Source of the DNA: Pestalotiopsis fici W106-1
Taxonomy: Eukaryota; Ascomycota; Sordariomycetes; Amphisphaeriales; Sporocadaceae
Direction: 5' to 3'
DNA length: 64,000 nt
Assembly (NCBI RefSeq): GCF_000516985.1
Contig: NW_006917103.1
Coordinates: forward strand, 1,178,001 to 1,242,000
The notes below the pieces were generated by a model that did not search any database, was not told where the DNA came from, and was given only the letters and a program-made list of their open reading frames with translations. Both the position numbers and the translations under genes were made by a program. Below, in pieces: positions 11,789 to 21,877 of the stretch. Numbering within the stretch: the first letter of the stretch is position 1; each line of letters starts with the position of its first letter.

Positions 11789-13309
11789 CTAGGCAAAGCT
11801 GGTGCCAACCACCCAGCTCACATCGTCGTTGAACGACGTGGCCGAGTCAAACGTGTGGACGCCGCCGTTGCTCGCCGCGTAGCCCACGTTGTTGTAGTGG
11901 CGGATGAAGCGAGTAGGGTAGCCCCAGGCCAGAATCGAGTTGCCCTGGCCGTTGAGGCCCGTGTGCGGACAAAAGGTGGCGTCCTCGTTGAACTGCTTGG
12001 TGCCGTCGCTGGCGGCGACCTGGAGCTCAAAGTTGTAGTGGCGGAGGTAGCTGCCCGAGGTGTCGGTGGATTCAAAAGAGAAGCATCCACTGTTGCCGAG
12101 ACCGGTGCGGACTTTCCAGCTGGCTTGCTGCTTCAGGGTAGTGGAGCTGGCCGAGGTCACGACCTGGGTGTTGACGGTGGCGCCCGTGTGTGCGAGGTAG
12201 CGGTCCGTGTAGCCGGATGTCGTGGCCCGGAGCGAGATGGAGGAGCCGACGGTCAGGGCGGGGCCGCTGGTCAGCGACGTGGTGGCGTATTTCGCCGCCA
12301 CAATGTTGGCCTGCACCGAGTTCTCGGTGGCATCGGACGGGTACCCAGTCGTCATGACGCCCTCGTAGAATGTGCCCTGGGCACCGACACTGTTGTCGCC
12401 GCCGATACCAAGGATAATGGCACCCTCCTTGCTCATTGGGTTGTATCCCGACGCACTGGGGCGTGCGCCATTGTAGTAGGTTGACAATGAGCCAGAGGCA
12501 GAGTTGCCACCGCGGAGCGCCCACACGTTCTGTCCACCCTTGAGGGCTGCCGTGAGGAACCGGTAAGAGAGCGAAGGGTCAGCAGTGTTCTGACCAGAGC
12601 TGGCACCCGAGAACAGACCGTTTTCGAGGTCGGCCATGAACCACGGGCCGCTGCCCGAGCCGGTTCCCCAGACGGTGTTGTCACCGTAGTAGATGGCCTC
12701 CATGTGTCCATTGCCCGTGTCGGTGCTGCTGGTCTCGGCATTGCCGTAATCGAAGCAGCAGCCACCGTTGTAGTGGGTACCGTCCAGGACGGCGTACATG
12801 CCTTCCGAAGCATCGCCAGTGGCCGTACCGCTGACAGCATTGTTGCGGTAGCCGGTGCCGGGCGAGATGAAGACACCGTATGCCTTGGCGCCATTCAGGG
12901 TAACAGGCGCGCCGATGGCACTGGCCAGGTTGTCGTATCCATTGGCCTCGGGGCCGCTGAAGCCACCAGGCGGGGCCTGAGTCAGATGGTTGCCACGGCC
13001 GGACTGGTCATAGATGATGGTGATGAGACAAGTCGTGCTGGCGCAAAAGGTGTCCTGGGCCGCGGCGTTTGCGACGCCACCGGCAGAGACTGGCGAAATG
13101 GTCGTGGTGGCACCATCAGAGCCGCGCTTCACCTGGTAGAGGGCGCCGCTGAATGCGCTGTACAAGGCTCTTGTTGTGCTGTGAGCAGCAACACAAGGCG
13201 TACCTCCTGATGAGTAGATGTCGCATGGTCCAGCAGCCACGAGAGAAGTCGTGGCAGCGAGGCCGAGTGCGTAGGCACCGGTTCGCCTGAGGCTTGATCG
13301 AGGGAACAT
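11789..13309 (-). CDS. abfB: Alpha-L-arabinofuranosidase B, GH54 with CBM42
   Basis: An intronless gene of 506 residues starting at the ATG 13309-13307. The first 26 residues form a secretion signal with an Arg-rich start and hydrophobic core (AYALGLAATTSLVAAG). The GH54 catalytic beta-sandwich begins with 'PCDIYSSGGTPCVAAHSTTRALY'. Glu229 (in FMADLENGLF) and Asp305 (in GIGGDNS) align with the family nucleophile and acid/base. From about residue 345 to the end lies the CBM42 beta-trefoil (FSFESTD, YLRHYNFELQV, WGYPTRFIRHYN). The enzyme is secreted and removes arabinose side chains from arabinoxylan and arabinan. It works with xylanases such as the GH11 gene at 25.4 kb. A TATA-like box lies about 100 bp upstream. 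Confidence 0.97.
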   Translation of the reverse strand: MFPRSSLRRTGAYALGLAATTSLVAAGPCDIYSSGGTPCVAAHSTTRALYSAFSGALYQVKRGSDGATTTISPVSAGGVANAAAQDTFCASTTCLITIIYDQSGRGNHLTQAPPGGFSGPEANGYDNLASAIGAPVTLNGAKAYGVFISPGTGYRNNAVSGTATGDASEGMYAVLDGTHYNGGCCFDYGNAETSSTDTGNGHMEAIYYGDNTVWGTGSGSGPWFMADLENGLFSGASSGQNTADPSLSYRFLTAALKGGQNVWALRGGNSASGSLSTYYNGARPSASGYNPMSKEGAIILGIGGDNSVGAQGTFYEGVMTTGYPSDATENSVQANIVAAKYATTSLTSGPALTVGSSISLRATTSGYTDRYLAHTGATVNTQVVTSASSTTLKQQASWKVRTGLGNSGCFSFESTDTSGSYLRHYNFELQVAASDGTKQFNEDATFCPHTGLNGQGNSILAWGYPTRFIRHYNNVGYAASNGGVHTFDSATSFNDDVSWVVGTSFA

Positions 13310-13410
13310 GTTTACCCAGATGAGGTTCCGCGAACACTGGAAGAGCAATGGATACGAGTGTGCTGTACTACTCCATGAAAATCGTTACCGAAAAGCCGTA
13401 TTGGCCCCGT

Positions 13411-13420
13411 CTATTTATAA
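13411..13420 (-). promoter_or_regulatory. TATA-like element of the arabinofuranosidase gene
   Basis: On the complement the sequence reads TTATAAATAG, about 105 bp upstream of the start codon at 13309, a common distance for strong fungal secreted-enzyme promoters. Confidence 0.5.
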
Positions 13421-14594
13421 CAGGCGTCTCTATACTCGGGATCTGGATCATCCAAATTAATCAACGCATACTGCGGAGTGACTAGCATTTCCGCTCCAAT
13501 AATAACCCAGACGAGTCTTATTCCCTTTCGTTAATAGTTGTTGCCATCAAGGCCAGCGCATCTGGAGCGGCCCAAGACATCAACTTTGGGAACAGCACTG
13601 GCAGTCTGTAGCGTCGCATGAAAGAAGGCCTCGTGACACTGGTCGGGGCAGGCATCAGAGGTGGAATAAAAGATTCCGTCTCATTCGTGGGCCTGGGGAC
13701 CATTCGAAAAAGCAGGTACATTTGGAGCTATTTGCCAGCAAAATGTAACCATGGCATGGGGGGCAAAAAGAAAAGACCTTGGACTATACGGCCCTCTAGC
13801 CATCCAACCAGGACAATAGGCCGCGATCCGAGAAACAACCACGCCGATTTGTGCGCTTCAAAGGCAGAACCGTCTTCTATGCCGGATTCGTGGTCCATTG
13901 ACACCGGTTGGGCCAATCATCCGAGCGTTTGTCATGATTGCAAACAGAGTTTAATCACATGATAGCTCCCAAAGTCCCGAGATCCCAGAGGTTAACCGCG
14001 TGTTCTCTCCTCCTCCTTTCCCCAAATTTTCATGCCATTCGGTCCACCTGAGCGGGGGAGCCGGAACCGCGCAATGAACCCATTCTCCAAAGTTCTGCAC
14101 CAATTTCGGCGGGACTAGGCGCAACCCCATGGGGAACGGGTAGATATGCGGGAAGAAGCTTGACCTGATTAGTTGGCATATGCGACACGACGCCACGCCA
14201 TGCCCAACACGTTGCGGCTCCATTGCCGCCCGTCCAATTTACTGCCGAGATTGACATGGGCCTCTTCATCGTATATGCGCATCATGGAAGCTAAGGGAAG
14301 CTTGTCATCTGGGCACACCAGGTGAAGAAAACCACGCATCTATCGCTTCACATGAAAAATTGTCAAGACTGGCAGGGAACTCTCCAACACGCAAACAAAT
14401 CAATTTGCAGACCTACACGAATACATACCCGCCAGTGTTCGCATGGCTCGGTACGAATGGTGACACGACCAAAATGTGCCTAATGCACGGCCGATGGCTC
14501 ACTATTGATTCGTCGGCCTATCGTATACACGTAGCCGCCCGCATATGCGCTATCGTCGTATTGTTCCTGGCAGTCCATCCATTTCTCGGATCAT
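13421..14594. other. Intergenic region
   Basis: About 1.2 kb between the arabinofuranosidase promoter and the 3' end of the CRAL-TRIO gene. Open frames here are short and of random composition. I see no gene, RNA or mobile element. Confidence 0.5.
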
Positions 14595-15754
14595 CTACTT
14601 AGCTGCGTGAAAGTCAACATTGCCTTGGGTATCCACCACTCCTGCTCTCTTGTAATATGTTGTTGATCTGATATACGGATCAAGTTTCCAGTAATTTTCT
14701 CTTAGCAGCACTGCTGTCTCATTTCTTTTCATGCTGGGTTGGTCAATGGGCAAGGCCGCCCACTGTATTGTCTCTTGCTCAAATCTGTTGATAAGCTCGT
14801 CGCGTTCCTTTTCAATCTCCCCTCGCTGTTCCCCGTCCGACAATTTAGCATTCTCCCCTTCTTCAGGCTCAATGTACTTGTACTGCCATTCATCTCGCCC
14901 ACCATAATTTGACTGGAGATTCTCTTCGGAGATGAATTTCAGCAAGTCCCCTGTCTTGCGCGTAAAATTGATCTTGGATGCGATCACGGGGTCGAGCCAA
15001 CCCTTGATGATATTCCATAGTCCTGGGCATAAATTTTAGCCGGGATATTCCAATAAAGCGGACGATGCCCCCTCCATCACTTACCCCAAAATACAAATGG
15101 CGCATTATGAATAAGAACCAGGCCTAGAGTTTCTGGATACTTTGCTTCAAAGATGAGCAGAAGAAACTTGACAACATGAAAATCCATGTTTCTCAAGCCA
15201 AGCCCAGTCATATCAAAGAGGAGACAGAATTTGTCTTGTGGTGGCTTGGCCAAGAATCGGATACTCTCGACATTGTGTAGAATATACGTCTCCATGGCTT
15301 CTGCTGACTGCATATTGGGATCGTGAAGACCGACTTTGATGACATAAATTGGCCGATTCTCCTTGTCGGTGCCACGGACATAGCTCTTTCCTGAGCGATA
15401 CTGGGCGATAAATCCCTTGTCATCCTCCGAGGGTCCGTCCTTGAGCCCAACACTCTCACCTATCAGTATCACGGTCTTGTCCAATTGCCTTTCACGGCGC
15501 CATCGGACTGCAGAGAGAAGCATGGCCATAGCTGCTTCAACGTTATACTTCCGAGCCCGAAGGAATCGTAGAACCAGTGCATCAGGATGCTCGGCGAGAA
15601 TAAAGTTCCAGAGCTCGTGCCGGAACTCATCAGTTGTCATATCAGTGAGGCGTGGCCAGGAGGCAGCACCCCCATCCTCCGAACCCGGAACACCGCAGAG
15701 TTGTATCAGGTAACGCCACATGAGTTGTAGCTTGTGGTCCTGATTTGAATCCAT
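14595..15754 (-). CDS. Sec14-like CRAL-TRIO lipid-transfer protein
   Basis: Two exons on the complement, 15754-15085 and 15022-14595, joined across a 62-nt intron (GTAAGT...CCCAG). They give 365 residues. The N-terminal CRAL-TRIO-N helix bundle is recognisable ('ILAEHPDALVLRFLRARKYNVEAAMAML'). The lipid-binding fold follows with 'RPIYVIKVGLHDP', 'FCLLFDMTGLGLRNMDF' and 'YPETLGLVLIHNAPFVFWG|LWNIIKGWLDP', the usual Sec14 landmarks. Sec14 proteins move phosphatidylinositol and other lipids between membranes and prime PI-kinase signalling. The tail after about residue 250 is charged and variable. There is no signal peptide, so it is a cytosolic, membrane-associated protein. A probable 5'-UTR intron lies just upstream. 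Confidence 0.92.
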
Positions 15755-15804
15755 GCTGCCGGTGCGTTGCAGCGCTGTTCATAGGGCTCAATGCAACCCG
15801 ATCC

Positions 15805-15902
15805 CTGAACCAAAATCGGACAGTTAGTACTAGCGAAAGATGATCTGCGATATCCAGATGCGCCTTTCCCACTTTTGCGTGTTAATGGACTACTAGACTT
15901 AC
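15805..15902 (-). other. Probable 5'-UTR intron of the CRAL-TRIO gene
   Basis: On the complement a GTAAGT donor at 15902, a perfect TACTAAC branch site (15829-15823) and a TTCAG acceptor ending at 15805 define a 98-nt intron about 50 bp upstream of the start codon. A short out-of-frame ATG lies between this intron and the CDS. The splice signals are canonical; no open frame links it to the CDS, hence the UTR assignment. Confidence 0.6.
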
Positions 15903-16940
15903 GAGATCGTGTCACGGCTTTTCTCTGCAGTCGCCGTCTGCCCTATTCAACTCCTTGGGCGTAATAAACTGGGGAGGTCAGATGGCGAGCGACGGTTGAA
16001 GCATATATTTTATGTTCAATGATGATGCCAAGCAAAGAGGATTTTTTCTTAATCACACGCAGCACAGATCAATGCGGGGGTGTGACCAGGTTTGTTCAGC
16101 AAGGCACACGTGGGAAATCAGCCACAACCGCGAAATAGGAAAGGATTGTTCACTTTTTTGTTGTACCATTGGCCTAATGAAGACAGTGCCACCCGAAGAG
16201 TATCAAATCACCGGGGTAGTTGCGAGCCTTTGCAGTGGAAGGGGCCACATGAGACGAATGGTTGATGACTTCCGGCGATCATATCGTTGGAGTCTCGGCT
16301 TATATTGCACATGTTGATGCCAGGCCAGACCTCGGCGATGGACAACTTTGAGTCCTCTCTTCAAGACGATGCTCGGCAGTGGTGTTGTAACTGTCACTGC
16401 CATGACTGGGGGGCATTTGCAGAGTAGCAGTGTACCTAGGTACTGGGGACGCACAACGCAAATGTGCTTGGCAGCGGTGCTCCGAGGAATATAAGAAGCA
16501 CCTACCGGGACGCACTACGAGTATACCAGGCATGTATACCATTGGTGGCGGTCCAGGAGCCGTACCATCGTGCACTTTCAAAAACCTCGATCAAGAAGAG
16601 ATTCCAAGTTGATTCCTTCTCATCTACCTTGAGCATTACTTTTCCCCTCCTCTTGAGCTTCTCCTGAATCTGGCTTCCCTGAACCAGTCGATCAGTTTTT
16701 GGAGCACAGTATCATTAGTGCGAGCCTAGAGGCGCTAAAGGATCAACCCGGTGTTCTCTAGCAGGCCAACTTGGGGTTCGATCAGCGATGCACCAGCGCC
16801 AATAGCTCGGACCTTAATGACAGTGTGCTTGTAATTTCTACTATTTACTGAATGCGACAAAGCAACCGCACGGGCATATCTCAAGCTTTATATATGTACA
16901 GTCAACCATCTTTTCCCCGTCTTACAAGAGATACACTTTA
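15903..16940. other. Intergenic region
   Basis: About 1 kb without a supported gene. A perfect 12-bp palindrome GTACCTAGGTAC lies at 16432-16443. Confidence 0.5.
16432..16443. repeat. 12-bp palindrome GTACCTAGGTAC
   Basis: A perfect inverted repeat in intergenic DNA. A related palindrome (ACCTAGTACTAGGT) lies at 29374-29387. Function unknown; short palindromes of this type may be protein-binding sites. Confidence 0.5.
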
Positions 16941-18203
16941 CTACACTGCGCTCAATGCGCGGATATCCACTGCCCGAATGCTCGAAGCATTGAACTCTGA
17001 AACCAGCAGCGTGTTCCCGCTGGGACTGGCCGCCAGCGAGCGCGGGAAGGCTCCAGTAGGTATTTGCGGGAAATTGATGGTTCCCTTTTGCAATGCATCG
17101 CGAATGTTGAAGACTGAGACACCAGTGGTTGTACCGCTGTAAAGGAACCGGTTCGAGTCGGCAACAAAAATGTAGTCCTTGATGGCCGTGATCCCCAAGG
17201 GTGATGTGCCTGTCCCGAGTGTAGCCAGCAGCGGATCCATGGTCGTGTTATCTGCCAACTTGACTGCGTCAAAGGCCAATACTTGATTCGACTCTCGCGT
17301 CGTGACCCAGAGCTGTTTCCCGTCAACCGACATGACGGACCGGACTGGATGACACCCTCCGGCAACGTTCTTGACCAGGGACTGGTTGGGGACATTACGC
17401 AGCGTTGCCACGTCGAGGACGCTGATGATGCCGCCGGTCTCGTTGAGCGATCTCGCGGTGCCGTTGATCTCGCTGGTGACAAACAATCTGTTGTGGTCGG
17501 CTGAGAACTGTTGGCCAATGGTGCGGAATCCCAGGCCAATGAAGCCCTTGTGCACGCTCGTCACGGTTCGGTTGGCCTGGCGAGTAATACCCCAGACCTC
17601 GATGCCTCCGAGATCATGCGTCGTATTGCTTCCAAACTCCTGGCTCACAAAGGCAAATTTGTCGTCGGCGGTGATGGACACCTCTATCGCGCTTCTCCCT
17701 GCGACGCCGTTGCTGCTGAGGACTCCCACATATGAATCATTCCTTCCCAAGAGTGCACGGGGAACGTCGAGGATAACAGCGCCGTATCCTGTAGCGACGT
17801 AGAGGTTCTCCTTGTCGTGGGTCAAGGCCATCTCCCGAAGCCCGTAGCCATCCTCGTCGACGTCATCGTTGCCAATCAGGAAGGCAGGCGGCAGCGGCAG
17901 CATATACTTCAACTTTGGCGTGAATTCAGAGGTGTCGAGCACCCCGACGGAAAAGTTGATGGCGGCAAAGGCAATCGTCTCATCCAAGTACACCATACCC
18001 CAGGGCCGGCTCTGCACGCTGAGCACCGTCGAGTTCAGGTCCAGTTGTGTCTGTGCCGGGGCAGCTTGGGCGCAAGGGTGCGGGTCCGCGCGACTGATTA
18101 GTGGATGATGCCCCGCCCATGGCCGGGCCTCTGTGCACTGAAGGGCGGCGAGCCCAACTATGGCCGCCACTAGCAGTCCAAGGTATCGGGAGATGCAAGC
18201 CAT
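16941..18203 (-). CDS. Secreted beta-propeller (YVTN/lactonase-like) protein
   Basis: A single exon of 420 residues from the ATG at 18203. An in-frame extension upstream exists, but only this Met precedes a clean signal peptide (YLGLLVAAIVGLAALQC). The mature part consists of repeating blade-like segments with 'ENLYVATGYGAVILD', 'KQLWVTTRESNQVLAFD', 'DYIFVADSNRFLY' and 'NTLLVSEFNASSIRAVD', spaced about 45 residues apart as in YVTN/6-phosphogluconolactonase-type propellers. Several N-glycosylation sequons (NDS, NTT, NGT, NQS, NAS) support secretion. No catalytic signature is evident, so enzyme activity is not claimed; a cell-wall or extracellular binding role is equally possible. Confidence 0.85.
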   Translation of the reverse strand: MACISRYLGLLVAAIVGLAALQCTEARPWAGHHPLISRADPHPCAQAAPAQTQLDLNSTVLSVQSRPWGMVYLDETIAFAAINFSVGVLDTSEFTPKLKYMLPLPPAFLIGNDDVDEDGYGLREMALTHDKENLYVATGYGAVILDVPRALLGRNDSYVGVLSSNGVAGRSAIEVSITADDKFAFVSQEFGSNTTHDLGGIEVWGITRQANRTVTSVHKGFIGLGFRTIGQQFSADHNRLFVTSEINGTARSLNETGGIISVLDVATLRNVPNQSLVKNVAGGCHPVRSVMSVDGKQLWVTTRESNQVLAFDAVKLADNTTMDPLLATLGTGTSPLGITAIKDYIFVADSNRFLYSGTTTGVSVFNIRDALQKGTINFPQIPTGAFPRSLAASPSGNTLLVSEFNASSIRAVDIRALSAV

Positions 18204-19471
18204 CGCCGCGGGCGGGTTTTTAGACAATTGTCCTGGCCCCAAATAAGAAAGAAAAGAACAGAAAAAAAGAATGACTTGGTTGCACAATGAGTGGTAGGGA
18301 TCAAGGTCGCATGGGAAAAACGAGTGAATCAGTCGAAACTAAAGATTTTAGCACAACATTTTCTTTGCCAAGACAAAAGCAGGTATATAACTCTGTCTGT
18401 TCCTGGTGATTAATTCTTCTTCTTTTGGCGGGGGATACATGTGATGTCTGTGTGGAATCCTCGCCGTGCTATGTAAATAGCGATTGCAACGCTGTGGATC
18501 GGCACCAACCGAATCTGGTCCATCTTCGGGTAGGTGGCCGAAGCGTCCTTCCCGTTCAGACATGAATGCTTGATAGACGTTTCGTCCGAGCCAGGCCCTG
18601 GGCTATCTCCGGGGGTATCGTGGCCCTTTGATTCGCTACATGGCCCGGCCAACTTGTCAATTGTGTTAATTAAAACCCAAGCTTGCTCGTGTTATCGAGA
18701 TGGTAAGTAATAAACTCGCCTTCACGTGGCATGACCAAGCATCCCAAAATGAAATGTGGTATCTAGCAGTACAACATCTGCGGCGACGTTTGAAGGACGA
18801 GACTCAGCATCCCCTTATCAAGCCATGATCCTTCTCCTAAGACCAGACCTGGAGCCTCATGTGATGTTATAATAATGGCCTTGTCCCACCGTTTCTATTT
18901 CTTCTCAAGTGGAGTCAGGTAACGGGAATAACAAAAGTCGCCAGCATCGCTCTGGATCGTCCACACTGCGACTCTTGTGCGCTTCTGTATATTGCAGCTT
19001 GAACCTTAATTTCCGAGCTCGGCCGGGCGATGTTGTCATCTATATTCAAGTGTCGCAAAATGGCAACTGCCTCGTTATCACACACACCAGGAACATCTAT
19101 ATAGCTCGCCCAATTTGGCATATAGGGCCTTGACCTATAGATTTTTTGACTGAATTGAATATACAAGGTGACATCCGTAGGGCTCTCCCACACACTTTGG
19201 CATCCCAGATCACGATTCTTATTTTTATTTTTGGAACTTGTCCCTCGCTAACGACAAGGTGACTTCACATTGAAGAGAGAGAGCACGTGCGCCTCGTACG
19301 CCAAGAAAGCGGGGGAGAACAACGTACAATTGTGCGCAGTCACTACATCTTCGTCAACAGTCGTACCAGTTCAGGGCATCTCATACCATCACTGGCCGAT
19401 TCTAGTCAGGAACAAATACACCAGTCAAAGCGCTTCATGTCTTTTTGGGTAACGCCAAGCAATGTTCCCAA
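18204..19471. other. Intergenic region
   Basis: 1.27 kb between the propeller gene start and the deaminase-like gene's 3' end. A/T-rich near 18340-18420. No gene, RNA or repeat supported. Confidence 0.5.
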
Positions 19472-21132
19472 TCACTTATTTCCTATAATGGTTTGCTTCA
19501 TGAGTCGCTCAATCTCATCCATACGAGTACCATCTATGCTCTTTCCCTCGGCCGTGAGTCTGTCTTGAAACGTGAACATGGTGGAGAATGTGTTGGAGTC
19601 GTGGTGCTTGTAACTCGCTGGCACCTTTTGCTCCACCAGCGCAAAAGCATCCTCTCGAATCCTGTCCAGTACTCGCCTCATCATGACCTGCCTTGCCTTT
19701 GCGCCCTCCTCACCTTGCACTTCGAAAACGTCTGGGAAGCGCCAGCTAGGGTAGAGATTGCCGTGGCTTGATCTGTGGCCCACTCGCGCATCATGCAGTT
19801 CGAAGTAATAGTGACAGAGCTTGCACGTCGGTTTACTGCCACCAATGTATTTCCAGTCGTTGAAGAACCTCTGGCTCATGACACCGCCGTTTCGCTCTAA
19901 CCAGTCCAAGAGCACTATTTCGGCATGCACAATCGGCCGGAAACTATCCTTTCGCCACTCCTTCCGCAGCCTTTCATCCAGGTCGAAATTTTGCAGTGAT
20001 GCCACATAGTCTCGAAATAGATCCATTTTTTCCTGCTTTCTCGTCATCCGCCCAACGATTGCGCTGGCAGTCTCGCTCTTTCGGCGCGATGGTCTCGGGA
20101 TCGGCTTACTTGAGGGGAGAGCAACGACTTCGTAACGATTAAACAGAACCGGCCAGATCTTTTGGGCCTGTCGTAGGAAATTGACGGATTCAATGTATGC
20201 CATGATACGGCTTAGAGTATGTTGAAACTCTGACCAACATTCCTGGCTCTTGTGACCAAGCATGCGGCCTTGCCGTGCTTGCTCTTGGATCAACGCACCG
20301 GCTGGTGATTTCGACAAGATGGAAACGCATCTTAGCAACTCCACGATTCTGTTAACGACTACAGATTCTGATCAACGTGAAAATACCAAGAAACTGGTCG
20401 TCAACATCTACTTACATTCAGACCCTTCAGCCGGCAATGCTGTTTCCAGTTGGGATGACTCTATGAAGTTCCGAATACTGCTGGTGACTAGCTCTTCTAC
20501 TCCGATTCATTATCAGTGATCCCAATCATCGATGCAAGAAAATCAACCCCACGCACCATTGTTTGACTCCAATGCGGAAGCGTTGTCTGAGCAATCTCTT
20601 GCTTGGAACCCGAGTCTTCTAAAATAACCTGTCAATCTCTTCTGGTTGAATAAGAGTACGGCCTTGAGCACTTCGTCCTCTGCCAAACCCGTGATCTTTG
20701 ACCGTGGTGGAGAATCATTCACGAGACGTAATAGTCTGACGACATATTCCTGTGTTGCGTCCAGCTCTCCCGGCAGCCTTTGATTAGACGCGAAAAAGTA
20801 TCGAACACCACCTGAGACGGTGCGGAGAATCGTGAATGCCGTCATCGTCGTTCCTCCACTAGTGTTATCACAGACATGAGCGAGCTTGTAGACGAAACTA
20901 CGGAAGAGGCCTGCTGTGTCCTGAGTGCTGGGAAGGTCGTTAGGTGTTGCTGGTACGGCAGTTTCCTGCGCCGCCATGGTCAGTGCTTTGAGCAGGACGA
21001 CGGGTTCGTAAAATTTGAGAAGCGCTTTGACCGTCCACGGGACAATAGGAGCTATTGCACAAGGTCAGACAGAGTCTGGATATGTGTTTGTTCGTTACAA
21101 CCACACTTGCAATTTTCATAGGATGTATCCAT
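19472..21132 (-). CDS. OTT_1508-like deaminase-fold protein
   Basis: Four exons on the complement: 21132-21099, 21051-20557, 20496-20412 and 20348-19472. The introns are 47, 60 and 63 nt, and the model gives 496 residues with frame kept throughout. In the C-terminal half, 'PIVHAEIVLLDWLE' (His346, Glu348) and 'CKLCHYYF' (Cys380, Cys383) form the HAE...CxxC zinc site of the nucleic-acid/nucleotide deaminase superfamily, in the arrangement of the fungal OTT_1508-like group. The N-terminal 200 residues are helical and unassigned. No signal peptide. The chemical target (nucleotide, RNA or DNA) is unknown for the fungal members. The 34-nt first exon rests on splice logic only; the gene could start at the internal Met encoded at 20977. 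Divergent from the zinc-finger gene at 21.9 kb. Confidence 0.8.
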
Positions 21133-21877
21133 GTTGATGCGATGCTGTATCGGATCTGGTGTATTGTGCTGGGATAATGATTGATGGTGGGTGTTTTACC
21201 TCAATGTGCTGTTACAACGGGACAAGATTTGTTCAGATATTCTTAGCGAGCAGGAAAATGCTGTGGATTGCCTCCCAAGAACGTGGGATACCATGAGTCT
21301 CTGCATCGGCAACATGATCATTCCGAATGCATTGCACTTCCGTGCATGCTTGAGAGGTCTACCATTACCCGCATAAGAGGTCTACCGCCGGGGCGACGCG
21401 TGGTGCCAATGAAGGCTGGAAACGGGCCGGCGAGCCATTGATTGGTAGAGCGATAAGGGTTTGAATTGCGTTAGATTTCTCACCGCATCTCAATGTGTTA
21501 TTTTAAAGTTTGATAAGCTGCACTGCACGACTCTTGGGCCACTCACAGCCTGTGCCGGATTTTCATGCTGTACGACGGTCATCGGTATTGAGACCATCAG
21601 GTGACTAAGCTGCGTTCCTCGGCCCAATTCGTAGAGACCTGAAGAGTACCCAATCAACCAAAGATTGGCCAACGAGGTTGGTGAAGGTATCGCCATCCGT
21701 TGATGTCGGCATAGTATAATAATAGACCGAAATCCTGAATTCCAAAATGGTCATCTGAGCTGCACTCGTACTGCCCAAGCTCATCTCGCATATCCTAGAT
21801 ATCCCCATCATCTGTCAAATGATTCGTTTTTGTTTTAGTATGATCGTTTGGATTTGATTATCAACACCACATCCATC
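21133..21877. other. Divergent intergenic region
   Basis: 745 bp between the deaminase-like gene and the C2H2 gene, likely holding both promoters. A TATA-like ATAGTATAATAATAG stretch lies near 21710-21725. No other signal seen. Confidence 0.5.

Noticed and set aside
11855..12484. A 209-codon open frame on the + strand inside the arabinofuranosidase gene
   Set aside because: Antisense to a clearly recognised GH54 gene of high GC; long antisense frames are expected there and the product has no family features.
12704..13210. A 168-codon + strand frame opposite the same gene
   Set aside because: Same reason: a compositional shadow of the GH54 coding sequence.
16740..16800. A possible tRNA B-box (GGTTCGA) near 16770
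   Set aside because: The rest of the tRNA cloverleaf and the A-box could not be found.
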